Assembly (NCBI GenBank): GCA_903813345.2
Contig: CAIIXF020000001.1
Span: forward strand, 48,997,885-49,061,884
From: Owenia fusiformis
Taxonomy: Eukaryota > Annelida > Polychaeta > Sabellida > Oweniidae
Direction of reading: 5' to 3'
DNA length: 64,000 nucleotides
The first letter of the stretch is position 1. Each line of letters opens with the position of its first letter. This document shows, piece by piece, positions 38,601-49,632 of this stretch. A model generated the notes under the pieces. It was not told the origin of the DNA. It saw nothing but the letters and a program-made list of their open reading frames with translations, and did not search any database. The translations under genes were made by a program, and so were the position numbers.

Positions 38601-41600
38601 ATTGTGGATCAGATTGCCATCAGATAAAGCTTTGCGCTAAGAACTTAAAATGACCAAAAAGGCATTAACATGCAAAATGCTACCATCTGCCATTTGTTAA
38701 AGACACCGAATGCCAACCACCAGACACCATCACAATAAAGTCGGAGACCATAACAATATATCACCACTTGTGGTAGCTACATAAATAATATGATATTTCA
38801 ACTACACATACCTTATATATGCTACTTTGTCAGCTTGAAATACAGAGATGGGCAAACGATGCATATAATCAATATCCGTCTCTTCCTGACGGACTGCAAT
38901 GCGATAGAGGTAGGTACGACTAGTAGCATAAAATCTACTATGGAAATCATCATTGACTCTTTTAACATCAACAACTCTGCAATAAAATGGTGATTTCACT
39001 GACATTTCAAGGTGTAATTGGTTGCTTTACCCAACTGATAATTTAAAACTAGATTTCACCAGTTTCCATCCATATTAAATGTTCAATACATATGTTTATC
39101 GTATGATCTGTAAAATGAAGCCCTCTGATTGGTCAGTTCTTGTGCTGTACCAATCTGTATTGCTACTGAGGTTGTCCCTGTTGATCATCTCCGTCGCAAT
39201 ACAGAAAATATTGGTACGGAGGGGACAATCTCAGTAGCAATACAGAGGATCACACGATAAAAACGTTATTGAATGATTTGAAGTGCAATACAGGATATAT
39301 TCTGTCTCGATATTCTGTATGGGCACTCGACTTCGTCTCGTTCCAACACAAAATTTCTCGAACAGAATATATCCTGTATTGCACTTCAAATCATTCAATA
39401 ACTTATAACTTCACAATCAGAATACCACGTAAAATGAGATTTGCACCAAATTGAGAAAATCTCCTAAATTACGCAACTGAAGATTTCCTGCATTGTGCTA
39501 TCTTTTATTTGTCAGAGTTGGATTTTTCATGTTTTATCATCTAGGCTTAAAAGAAAGTCCATTGTTTCATTATAATTGAATTTACTGTAACAGCCTGTGT
39601 ATAAGGTGTCCCACAATGCAATAAATCTTTTAAATAATTTAAACTTTTGATACTTATTTGGTTTTCTAGACAGGCTTTACTTTTCTAGACAGGCCTTACT
39701 TGCTACAGTATATGGGATTTCTGGGCAGTATGTTTCAGCTCTGCAAATATTGCAAATAATATAACCATTAAGTATATTCCCCTTGGACTAACTGAAATAA
39801 ACCATGCCTCAAATTATTTGTGATATCAATGCATAATATTTACCTTATTCTCTCAGCTCTTTTCCTAAGGTTCTTGTTGACCAGCTGCACCAATGTAACA
39901 GGCTCATATTCACCTGTTCCATCAATATATCTAAAGAAAATGTTGTACATATTAATGTATTTAGTATTAACAAAAGGTCAATAATTACTAATGGGGTTTC
40001 ATTAGCAGCAGAAAATAGGTGATTTCCTACATTTCTATTTCAACAAAATTTTCTTTTGTTCCAAGGAATTTGAAACTGTGTCTATGTACAGTAAAACTTG
40101 TGTACAGTGGAGTGTATAGTAAACACATTTTTGTGACTCCATAGGTAAGTGTTCACTGAAAAGAGGCAATTCTATGCAGAAGTCAGTGGAGTATTTGCTG
40201 AGAAGAGGTGTTCGCTAGACACAGGTGTTCATTAGAGGGGTGTTCACTAAGACAGGTTTTACTGTTGTGTTAAAGTTATGATTTTAAACTTTAAACTTTA
40301 AAAATTTTACCTTTTATGTTCATTTTTATTTTGTATCTGTTTTCAGAAATTGTAGAAAACTGATTTACCTATTGGATCAGTGTTTAGTAAATCATTTAAT
40401 AATTTTATGTATAGTAAAACCTGAGTAAATTGAATATTTTCTTACCGAGAAAAAATGTTCAATGTTGGTCGGTGTTCACTTCAGAGAGGGTAATTTATAC
40501 AGAAGTCAGTAGAGTATGTTAGGAGGAAGAGTGTCCATTAGACATGGGTGTTCACTTGAGAGATGTGTTCACTAAGACATGATCTACTGTACCATACAGA
40601 TAGAGTTCATATTTTTTCAAATTGAGAGGATCATGTGTGGGCCTGTAGGGTCCAGTGGGCATCAACTGGGGCCCAGAATGACAGGACATGACAGATACCA
40701 TGAGTTGTGTAGGTGTGAGACACAAAATACTTTCACATAATATCTGATATGATAATACACCTAAATACATGTACACTCAATATTAAATGAGGCTGATATG
40801 ATTTCCCTTTCTCAATATACCATGAGGGTCATTTTTGAATACATAAATAAATACGTATATTGACCAATATATAAAGTCCAAATAATTTATTTGGGATTTT
40901 ACTTTACTTTTCTTTATGTTTTTCTAAACCTTCATGTTTTCCTGTTGTGATTCTAAAGAGTTGCAGCAAGGGTTAATACATAAATAAGAAACCACTTACT
41001 TATGCAGATCAGTGTGTAATGTATTAGCTATTGCATGAACTCCTGCATCTGTTCTGCTAGAGCTGCTCAGTTTGAAGTCATTCCCTGGTTTCACTCCCCT
41101 TAGGATAGCATCCTTTAAATTACAAAAATAATACAATGAGTGCTTGCCTTGCACCTAAAGAGGTACCTCAACAAATTTAAGTATTAGAGTCTGATTAAGT
41201 TTAGTAATATTGTTAACTTACATGAAATATAAAACTTCTATTAAACTAAACTAGATAACAACAACAACCCCCAGGTGTAGCAAATCCCATTAAACATCTA
41301 ATGAGTGTCAGAAAACGCTGCTAGAAATCATGTCTAAAATGGCCACCATATATATATATTTTCTCAAAGGATATAAACAAAAACAAAAAAGATATTAGCA
41401 TAATTGCTCCACAATGTAAAATAACATAAAAACTAATGAAAATAGATGCAAATTCTGGAAATGGCTGTCTGATGAAAGACGGACGGATGGACGATTGGAG
41501 TTGCTAACTCCCCAAACTTCATTTGATGGGATAAATGAACTCATTCTCTGAAAATTCTGAAATCTCTAGCAGAGAATATGGAAACTGCCCCAGGGAAAAT

Positions 41601-41756
41601 ATTTTTGCCCTTTTTCCCTCAATGGCAGTCCCTATCTATAAACTGATAAATTGTAGAAATTGAGGAAAAAAGAATAAAGTATAAATAAACCAATTAAGCA
41701 ATACCTTCAGTACATTAAATACTGACTTTGAGCCAGGGTCACCATGAGCTAGCCCC
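35603..41756 (-). CDS. PUSL1: tRNA pseudouridine synthase-like 1, TruA family (5' partial)
   Basis: Pseudouridine synthase of the TruA family; vertebrate PUSL1 is mitochondrial. Exons on the minus strand: 41756-41705, 41112-41000, 39930-39844, 38976-38812, 38560-38323, 36047-35891, 35733-35603 (TAA at 35605-35603). Phases agree and give 313 residues; human PUSL1 has 303. The catalytic motif SSSRTDAGVHA is in the 41112-41000 exon. DFHSRFYATSRTYLYRI (38976-38812), the NSFLYHQ/VRKMTGAMV junction across the next intron, and PAHGLYLKSVNY (36047-35891) are all hallmarks of the family. The C-terminus is extended and lysine-rich. The first exon, expected to carry a Y-x-G-T-x-F-x-G motif, was not found on this strand. 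A mariner follows the stop by 17 bases. Confidence 0.93.
36469..38050. mobile_element. hAT-like element filled with CCCGTAAAA satellite
   Basis: The ends are CAGACTTGCCAACCT and AGGTTGGCAAGTCTG (15-bp perfect inverted repeats), flanked by direct repeats AACTTAC (36462-36468 and 38051-38057). The left third is a 31-bp repeat (CTCCCGTAAAATCTCCCGTA). The right half (37243-38030) is about two dozen copies of a roughly 33-bp unit CCGTAAAAACTCCCGTTTTT. A unique core (about 36840-37200) is shared with 48715-48965. It sits in a PUSL1 intron and encodes nothing recognisable. Confidence 0.85.
39148..39236. repeat. Inverted repeat in PUSL1 intron
   Basis: CTGTATTGCTACTGAG and GTTGTCCC on the left match CTCAGTAGCAATACAG and GGGACAAT on the right in reverse complement, forming a stem of about 27 bp. 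It directly precedes the larger palindrome at 39265. Confidence 0.75.
39265..39402. repeat. Perfect 41-bp inverted repeat
   Basis: Arms 39265-39305 (GTTATTGAATGATTTGAAGT at its start) and 39362-39402 are perfect reverse complements around a 56-base loop. They lie in the PUSL1 intron between exons 39930-39844 and 38976-38812. Confidence 0.95.
40087..40264. mobile_element. Tc1/mariner- or pogo-like MITE, copy 2
   Basis: It starts TACAGTAAAACTTGTG and ends CAGGTTTTACTGT, with GTGTTCACT-type internal repeats. It is in a PUSL1 intron. Confidence 0.65.
40411..40588. mobile_element. Tc1/mariner- or pogo-like MITE, copy 3
   Basis: It starts TATAGTAAAACCTGAG and ends ATGATCTACTGTA, the same family as the copy 150 bases away but more diverged. 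It is in a PUSL1 intron. Confidence 0.6.
41262..41535 (-). mobile_element. Short reversed copy of the TCCCAACGAA family
   Basis: On the minus strand it starts near TTTATCCCATCAAATGAAG and CCGTCCGTC and ends near GGGATTTGCTACACC. It is a truncated copy in PUSL1 intron 2 as annotated here. Confidence 0.6.
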
Positions 41757-41797
41757 CTGCAAAAAATAAAAAGCTGTATAAAATACATATACCTACA

Positions 41798-42110
41798 GCG
41801 CTTAGGGGGGGGGGGTTCTGGTCAACCTTTTTGTACAGGGGGTTCCGCTGAGATTCAAAACTGAGATTTACCCACATCTAGGGATTATTTTCCCATAAAA
41901 CTAGGCTCACATTTTTCTTTCAAAAATAGAACCACTTCGAGGTAATTTTTCAAAAACAAGACCCACATCTAGCGCTTTTTTTCAAAAACAATACCGAGCT
42001 TTAGGATTTCAAAAAGAAGACCCAATTCAAGGTTTTTTTTCGTCAAAATGGGACCCATATCTAGGGATTTACCTTCAAAATGGAACCCACATCTAGGAAT
42101 TTAGCAGCCC
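41798..42110. repeat. Degenerate repeat of CCCACATCTAGGGATT units
   Basis: About eight diverged units of 28-35 bases containing ACCCACATCTAGG and TTTTCAAAA, preceded by a G-run. No coding signal. It lies just upstream of the first PUSL1 exon found. Confidence 0.7.
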
Positions 42111-42772
42111 ATCCCTATGGAAGTACCCCGCCCCCCAGGCTACAAAGACATCATAAGAGGTCCAAAGAAGCATTCATCAAGCCTGTACAAATATTTAATA
42201 AAAACAATATTTAAATTTAATTTTTGTTAAATATTTAAATATATAATTAGTTGCCATGGTAACAAATATGGCTGATTTAAAGATTGTCTATGTCAATTGA
42301 ACTATTTACTTTTATTCCTCTGCAGTTTGAGACAGTCGCAACCTTTTTGGCTTTGAGAGAACTTTAGGCTGGGGTTTTAATTAACTGAGGTAAGAAATAT
42401 GTGCGTAGCTTGCACCAATATTGTTTTACTTTTGAAATATAATCCCTATGGAAGTACCCCACCCCCCAGGCTACAAAGACATCATAAGAGATCCAAAGAA
42501 GCATTCATCAAGCCTGTACAAATATATAATAAAAACAATATTTAAATTTAATTTTTGTTAAATATTTAAATATATAATTAGTTGCCATGGTAACAAATAT
42601 GGCTGATTTAAAGATTGTCTATGTCAATTGAACTATTTACTTTTACTCCTCTGCAGTTTGAGACAGTCGCAACCTTTTTGGCTTTGAGAGAACTTTAGGC
42701 TGGGGTTTTAATTAACTGAGGTAAGAAATATGTGCGTAGCTTGCACCAATATTTTTTTACTTTTGAAATATA
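42111..42772. repeat. 331-bp direct tandem duplication
   Basis: Copies 42111-42441 and 42442-42772 are almost identical (start ATCCCTATGGAAGTACCCC). Each contains a perfect-looking acceptor CTTTTATTCCTCTGCAG (Ctcc in copy 2), about 63 bases and a donor GAG/GTAAGAAA on the plus strand. The enclosed sequence has a stop after about 14 codons in one frame. No recognised product. Confidence 0.9.
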
Positions 42773-43181
42773 ATGTGTGGTTCGAGATTATTGTATGTGC
42801 GCAAGATCTGAGATTAACATACAGTTTTATGATAGTCTAAAGCAAGTCCAAAATGGAGAGATGGTCTTGGTTCTAGATCACGGGGAGTAAGTCACCCCCC
42901 CTTCTCTCTAATATTCTCTTTATAAGCTTTAGAATATAAGAGGGAGAGGTGACTAACACGTACTAGAATATAAGGGGGAGGGTTGACTTACTCCCCATGT
43001 AATATCAGTAGATCTAGTATCAGGAAATATTAGAACCCAATTGAAAAATCCTGGGTACGCCACTGTCTGTAGCTCAACTTCAATATGTGTTCAAAATATT
43101 ATTATAGTATGGCGATAAATTTTACAGAGAACTATTTGCATATGATATGTATCGTTTTTTAGTGTTTTTAATGTTAGCACG

Positions 43182-43321
43182 ATGTCTAACCCAAACGCTC
43201 TTATATGCACGACGGAGCATCTCATTACTGAAACTAAACAAAAGAAACGCTCTGGAGTAGGAAAAATGGCAGGCGGGAATGATGAGCCATCTTACGATTT
43301 CCCTGATAATGAGAATAAGAA
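43182..43321 (+). other. Exon-like sequence with start codon, possible 5' exon (copy A)
   Basis: An open frame from the ATG at 43182, with an internal Met at 43266, encodes MAGGNDEPSYDFPDNENKK and meets a consensus donor GTATGT at 43321. The same sequence up to AAAATGGCAG recurs reversed at 46230-46350. If the first donor is ignored, the frame continues KYVLLIWSIPFDG to a second possible donor (GTGTGA). This resembles the missing PUSL1 N-terminus weakly and is in the matching splice phase, but it is on the opposite strand. Function unknown. Confidence 0.3.
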
Positions 43322-43831
43322 GTATGTGCTACTTATTTGGAGTATACCATTCGATGGGTGTGATATTCATGTTGTACTTGGTTGGCTGTTGACGTTTGAA
43401 GCAATCAGGAAGAGCTGTACAAAGCAATATAGTTATCAAAAATTCATAAACATATTTGTCATTCTACCGGTCAAAACCCCTTTTGTCGAGACATGTGATT
43501 AGTTGAGTCAAGATTAGAGCATCAGAGTATATTTTGGTCAAATTCCAAAGCTTCCACACCATACAATATCGTAATTGTGATTTGATGACCAAAAATCCAG
43601 TCTTAAAAATGATGACATTCTCGTATTCAAGAAACACTGCGACCTGGTTAACACAGTGAACTGGAAACGCTGCGGTACTAGTCTAAATATGTTTAGGAAT
43701 TAGCTTGACTTTCCTTTTCAGGAAGACAGAGAAAGAAAAGATCTATTATACCCCTTGGGACCAAAAGAAGAAAGATTAATTCTCATATAAACTTTTTGTT
43801 TTGTCGTCAATAGTTTTATGTTTTAGCACAC

Positions 43832-45814
43832 CAGGCCCGTAAGACACTTTTCTCCAAGGGGGGTGCGGTTTTAACTAGAGAAAATAAAATTGTCAATTTT
43901 TTGCCGCGTAAATCAAATTGCGTAAGTCAAAGGGGGGGGGGGGGTCGGTTACTCCCTATATTTTGTAGTATTTTATTGTTTTCGTATTGTTTTTAGACTA
44001 AATATTGTATGAGCAATTTGGAGAAATACTGGAATAGGGGGAGGGTGTACTAGAAGGGCATAAATGCCCGAGAACTTTTACCAGTTCAAGATCACATTCA
44101 GTGATTTCTTGATCCTTTCAAGGTGTTTTAATTGAAACAGAATCTAATTATAAGAAATTCAGATTTTTTCAATCATTTTCTTCTTAGGGGGGCAGCAAGG
44201 AAAATTTTACAAATTCAAGATGCTGTCTGGTTAATTCTGAGCACTTTTAATGTGTTTGAGTAAATGAATGCTTTTGTTTTTGGGGTTGGCTGCCAGAAAT
44301 TTTTATGTTTTTATGATTTCATTATGTCACTTGGTGACTTCTAGGCACTTTAAAGCGTTTAAAATTAACAAATGCAACTTCCAAACTTGTGAGGAGTGAC
44401 CCACTCCCCTTAGAAAATTTTACACTTTTGAGATGCCATTTGGTGCTTTCTGGGCACTTTTAAAGTGAATGAGTCGTCGATAAAACAAATTTCAAATTCT
44501 TTTTGGGGATGTCAAAGAGAATGAAAGGGTGAAGTGGGGTGGAGTGTCAGAGGGGGAGCATTAAGGGGTTGTTCCCAAGAAACAGTGACCATATCAAGGT
44601 GCCATTTGATGATGTCTGGGCACTTTAAAAATGTCTGAGACAATACATGAAATTCAGAATTTTTTCAATTGTTTTGTGGGGGATGTGAGGGGTGGTCAAC
44701 TCTCCTAGAAAATTTTACAATTTTAAGATGATATTTGGTGCTTCTAGGCACTTTTAAAGTGTATGAGTCAATCGAAAAAAAAAGAAAAACAATTACATTT
44801 TTTCAATTTTTAGGGGTGTCAAAGGGGGATGCCAGAGGGGGAGGTGAGATTAGGGTGCCAGAGGGCCAGCAAATGTTTTTCCCCAATATCTGTCCCCAGA
44901 AACATTGACCATATCAAGGTGCTAGTTGATGAGGTCTGGGCACTTTAAAAGTGTCTGAGACAATGCATGAAATAAATTCAGAATTTTTTGTGGGGGATGG
45001 GAGGGGTGGCCTACTTCCCTGGAAAATTTTACAATTTTAAGATGCTATTTGGTGCTTTCTGAACACTTTCGAAGTGTATCACTCAACAAAAAATTTGAAA
45101 AATCACAATATTTTGGGGGTTGTCAAAGGGGGAGGGGGTGCCAGAGGGGCAGGTGGGGTGGGGATGCAAGAGGGCGAGTAAGTGTTAGTCTCCCAGAATC
45201 ATTGACTATATCAAGGTGCTATTTGATGATGTCTGGGCACTTTACATGTGTCTGAGATGATGCATAAAATAAATTCAGAACTTTTCAATTTTGCTTTGGG
45301 TGTGAGGGCCGACTCCCCCTAGAAAGTTTTACAATTTTAAAACGCTATTTAGTGCTCTCTGGGCACTTTCAAAGTGTATGAGTCAATTAAAAATTTGAGA
45401 AAATCACAATTTTTTGGAGGGGTGTCCAGGGGGCGAGGCCGAGGGTGCCAGAGGGGGAGGTGGGGTGGGGTGGGGATCCCGAAGGGGAGCAAGTGTTTGT
45501 CCCCCACCAGAAACATTGACTATATCAAGGAGCTATGTTATGAAGTCTGGGCACTTGGGCACTTTAAAAGTGTCTGAGACAATACATAAAATAAATTCAG
45601 AACTTTTCCATTGTATTGAGGGGGTGTGAGGGGTGACCCACTCCCTCTAGAAAATTTTACAATTTTAAGATGCTATTTGATGCTTTCTGGGCACTCTAAA
45701 AGTGTATGAGATGATGAAAAATAATTACAAAAAAAATATTTTTCAACATTTTTTTGGGGGGTGTCAAAGGGGGGTGCGGTCGCACCCATCGCACCCCCCC
45801 ATCTGACGGGCCTG
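43832..45814. mobile_element. 2-kb hAT-like element with about 300-bp internal repeats
   Basis: The ends CAGGCCCGT and ACGGGCCTG, each followed inwards by a GGGGGGTGCG block, are inverted repeats. The 5-bp direct repeat CACAC flanks them (43827-43831 and 45815-45819). The interior has at least four units of about 296-320 bases (GTCTGGGCACTTT at about 44615, 44935, 45231 and 45546) with G-rich GGGGTGCCAGAGGGGGAGG. No transposase. Frames at 45049-45629 are repeat shadows. Confidence 0.85.
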
Positions 45815-45859
45815 CACACATGTAGGCATAACATCATCTAATGTAGGCTTAAATCGGCT

Positions 45860-45966
45860 TGTTGAACGTGTAGCACCACCAAGTTGGGACATTTCAATTT
45901 GCCTAACAAGTACAACAAATTTGTTAGAGATAGATTCCATTCCAAACTCTTCTGTAATAATCTGAA
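45860..45966 (-). other. Coding-looking exon of unrecognised gene
   Basis: On the minus strand an acceptor TATTATTTTCAG at about 45965 opens a stop-free frame (FGMESISNKFVVLVRQIEMS, then a Thr/Ser/Arg-rich part) that runs to the border of the hAT-like element at 45814. It seems to be interrupted by that insertion: beyond the element, on the other flank, the frame continues for about 20 codons to TAA. No family recognised. Confidence 0.25.
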
Positions 45967-46229
45967 AATAATATCAAAACAAAATGGTGACAGCGTATCT
46001 AAAATTGTGTCCATAATCTAAGGAGCATTTCGAGGAAAACAAGCGATTTCTCGAGAACAAGTAATGGATTTGAACTGAGATTTTAGCAAATGAGAATATA
46101 TGAGTTTGTGATCTACTACTTTGACAGAAAGATTGACGTTTTCATATAAATACGTGTTTAATTCGTAATTTGTTCGATCTACACTACGGAGCCACGATCA
46201 AGCAAATAACAGTTGACCACCAGAAGAAC

Positions 46230-46350
46230 GAGTGAAACAGTACAGTCATAGTGGGATCTTCATTAGCTGCCATTTTATTTCGCTCTGCAGAGTTTCCGCG
46301 TGAATGAAACTCGCCGTAGTGCATGTAAAAGCGTTTGGGTTGGATACCGT
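46230..46350 (-). other. Reversed relative of the exon-like sequence at 43182 (copy B)
   Basis: Reading the minus strand, CCAACCCAAACGCTTTTACA, then GGCGAGTTTCATT and AAAATGGCAGCTAATGAAGA parallel copy A on the plus strand, including the ATG (46275 region) and an acidic start Met-Ala-Ala-Asn-Glu-Asp-Pro. The two copies point at each other. It could be the true 5' end of a minus-strand gene. Confidence 0.35.
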
Positions 46351-47061
46351 TGTAAGTGTAAAAACAAATAATTCCCTCTGATAAATTTAGTCTGCTAAGC
46401 TTATGGGCGATAATACGTGAGTATGATCATGCTTTCACTTTCACTATCATTTCTCACTTAGACCAACATCAAACTTCTTAATATAACTACTGTATATTAC
46501 CTATAAGGCGTCCCTTCATATGATATGTAAAATAAATATCTTCCCATTCTAAATTAGATGTTATTGTTCATTTTAGTACGAATAAAATTTGACAGAAAGA
46601 TGATCATGTTGCATTGTGGGATATATTGACCTATTTTTCAAAACGAGGGCTGCGACGTGGCTGAGAACGAATGACAACTATTCTGACAAATTGTTGAGTC
46701 AATACAAAGAATTCGACAGTTAAAAGTGATTAAACACGTTGTTGGATATCTCTGGAACATTCAGGTACTGAATTTTTACTGTTTACATAAAGTTATGGTA
46801 TTGAAAACATCATCAGAAATGAAGGCATTTTCAAAATGGCCGGTTTTTTTTGATTTTTAATTTTGTTTTACTTTTCAGGTACGAATCAGGCTCGGTGACT
46901 CATCTTGAGGAATATTTATTGAGCAACAAATGTAATAAATTGTCATCAAAAACAAAATCACTTATATTTATTACATGGGGGGGTTCTGTTTTCTACCTGT
47001 CATCACAGGGGCTTGTCTGGAGGGTCGGGCAAGCCGTCCGATGAGTGTGTACACTCATTTT

Positions 47062-48480
47062 TTTTTATTCTGTGAACCAGTCCATATGGTTAATATAACG
47101 AAAGAATGTGATGTAACCACGTGCCTACTTACCAGCTTGTTCTACAGTTGGGGACAAAAATAAATGACAGGTCGATTTTCGATCACCATTTCCTAATTAT
47201 GGTGGTCTGAAAGCCCATAATTTCCAATATTGTCTAGATACATATCCCTTAAAATTTGTATATTTTACAATTTGTATAATCTCATCCACTGATTTATGGC
47301 CTCTTGTAAATTCTCTTATTTTTAACATGGGAAATCCTCACTTCAGCAAATCCACCTGTCATTTATTTATGTCCCCAACTGTATGTCATCTATCGGACTA
47401 GAGTCCATTTCACTGCTTCATTTCGTCAGTAGAACGGCAAAAATAAGAAATTGGGAGACCATTGTGCAATAATATATGGAAAAGTATATTCATAATGTAC
47501 ATGAATGACATTTGTATATTTCAGATTTTTTAGTTTTTTGTGCAATAAGCCTGTGCCGTCTTGTAATTTGAAGAATTTCAGCCATGTTAATCTTATTGAA
47601 AATAACATGGCCGAGAAACATCCAAATATAAGAGGCCACACACTTTATAAGCCAAACTAGAAGCAATCCAAGATATACAAATGTCATTCATGTACATTAT
47701 GAATATACTTTTCCATATATTATTGCACAATGATCTCCCAATTTCTTACATTTGCTGTTCTACTGACGAAATGAAGCAGTGAAATGGACTCTAGGTTACA
47801 TTGTGGAACGCAGCCAAACAGGACACTGAAGGCAACAGCATATCGATCTTGATCTTAGCCAAATTTTGGGAAATTTAGATCGTCCATTTTGCAAGCTCAC
47901 GTGACTGACACGTGACACGTGTCTGATCACGTGATTAGTTACTGTATCGATCATGTGACTCAATGACGTGTCAATGACGTGTCACCCAACCATGTCTTCA
48001 AGGAAAACTGAAGTAAATATTTTGGAAAAATTTTTCCGAGCATTTGCTACTGATTATAGAAGGCCCAATTACGCAACAAACAAAATTGCTAAATTGTATT
48101 TCGTGCCTAACAGGCGCAGTACGCAATGATAGAAACTGCTAAATTGTATTTTTAGTCTGCTTATTGATCTATTGATTCATAAAGACCTGAAATGATGCAT
48201 TCAAATAAGACTGCCTACTAAATGAAAACACTACTAAAGTTGAAAGATCGCAACGTTTGCTACTTTGCTCAATTTCGGAAATCTCCAAGGGGCTGAAAAT
48301 GGCAAATTATTTAGATTTAGATTTTATAACCTCAGAATACTGGCTTCATTGTCGTGTTTGGCTGCGTTCCACAATGTAACCTAGTCCAATTGATGACATA
48401 GAACAAGCTGGTAAGTAGACACGTGGTTACATCACATTCTTTCGTTATTTTAACCATATGAACTGATTCACAGAATGAAA
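47062..48480. repeat. Nested inverted repeats (three arm pairs)
   Basis: Pair A: about 47068-47143 with 48399-48478 (GTGATGTAACCACGTG against CACGTGGTTACATCAC). Pair B: about 47401-47520 with 47682-47792, nearly perfect for about 115 bp. Pair C: about 47791-47820 with 48355-48384 (GTGGAACGCAGCCAAAC against GTTTGGCTGCGTTCCAC, allowing one base). No coding potential recognised inside. Confidence 0.85.
47898..47963. promoter_or_regulatory. Cluster of CACGTG E-boxes and CRE-like motifs
   Basis: CACGTG occurs at 47898-47903, 47909-47914, 47916-47921 and 47928-47933. These are followed within 60 bases by CATGTGACTCA (AP-1-like) and two TGACGTG motifs. Such sites bind MYC/MAX and MiT/TFE-type bHLH proteins in animals. 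It is about 4.7 kb upstream of the first visible RER1 exon; the target gene, if any, is unknown. Confidence 0.45.
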
Positions 48481-48714
48481 AATTTAATTGTAGTCTACTG
48501 GTTATTAAGAGTATAAGGGAGGTCGTTTTTGATGCTTCCTGAAATTTGTAGAAAATGATTGTTAGATATATCCAGTAAAAACATAATAGGGAATCCTTTC
48601 AATAATCGACATGCTGATTCAAACAACACTACAGAGCAAAGTTACCCAAAATGGTAGCAATCCATCCACTCATTGCTGAGAAATCTGAAGAATATGTAAA
48701 GAAGTGAGTAACGA

Positions 48715-48965
48715 CTGTTATACGGAAAAATGAAAGTACTTCATTCCCACGATTCAGAACGATTCGAATTACTTTTCGGCGGTTGGTTCGGTTTTACTTA
48801 GAAACCAAATGAAAGATTATTGCCAAGGAATGGAAAACGTATTTCGAAGATGAGAGTTATTTGTTTTATCACTAAAGGAAAATATTTCCGCAATATAAGG
48901 TGCATCATGGGAAGGGACTGCTGTGAAATAATGAAAGCAAGTGACATCTATCTATCTACGTTCGC
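48715..48965. repeat. Sequence shared with the core of the CCCGTAAAA element
   Basis: AAGTACTTCATTCCCA, GGTTCGGTTTTACTT and GGGACTGCTGTGAAATAATG match 36940-37180 with substitutions. It has TATA-like ATATAAGG and, in the other copy, ATGAAC/GTAAGT. It may be the source of, or a remnant of, the fragment carried by the hAT-like element. Confidence 0.75.
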
Positions 48966-49269
48966 GAATTCATACATTTCTGTGACTGAGTTTAGATTTT
49001 GCCAAAGTTTTTTGGTGGTGAATTCCTTTCATACAAACGCAGTTTATAGTAATGATTTATCAATGTCTTACAATGTACCTGCATTGAATTAAGACATCTA
49101 CAGCCAGCTATTTAACGTAGTCATTCCTCAAATTGAAAAAAAAGAAAAATATTTTCATTTTTTGACAAGTTCTTCCACTCGCCAGGTGGCGCTGAGACCC
49201 TATCTGTTGCAAGACTTATGCCTGGCACAACCGTCACCATGTTATTAAGTGTTTTTATTAAGTTTCGCA

Positions 49270-49632
49270 AGGATCCTGCCATGACCGTGGTAGTGCTATT
49301 GTGATAGCCTGGTATAACTGACAATGCTATATTATATTGCATGGCCTGTCATGACCGTGGTAATATTAAAGCCTGATATGACCGTGACAATGCTATATTA
49401 TATTGCAAGGCCTGACATGACCGTGGTAATGTTAAAGCCTAATATGACCGTGACAATGGTTACAAGGCCTGTCATGACCGTGGTTATGTTAAAGCCTGAT
49501 ATGACCGTGACGATGCTATACAATATTGCAAGGCCTGACAATCTGTGGTAATGTTAAAGCCTGATATGACCGTGACAATGGTTGCAAGGCCTGTCATGAC
49601 CGTGGTAATGTTAAAGTCTGATATGACTGTGC
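49270..49632. repeat. ATGACCGTG minisatellite
   Basis: About six higher-order units of 57-66 bases made of two kinds of half-unit: CCTGTCATGACCGTGGTAAT and GCCTGATATGACCGTGACAA. The frame is open across it (Met-Thr-Val repeats) but this is a repeat shadow. The following frame to 49814 is acidic (STIDLLLDSEPIDLDNSDAS) and unrecognised. Confidence 0.85.

Noticed and set aside
45049-45629. Gly/Arg-rich open frames (RGRGCQRGRWGG)
   Set aside because: They translate the G-rich internal repeats of the hAT-like element.
47840-47870. TTGATCTTAGCCAAA, a match to the complement of U2 snRNA
   Set aside because: The match is about 15 bases and the flanks do not continue as U2, so it is not a U2 gene; it may be a fragment or chance.
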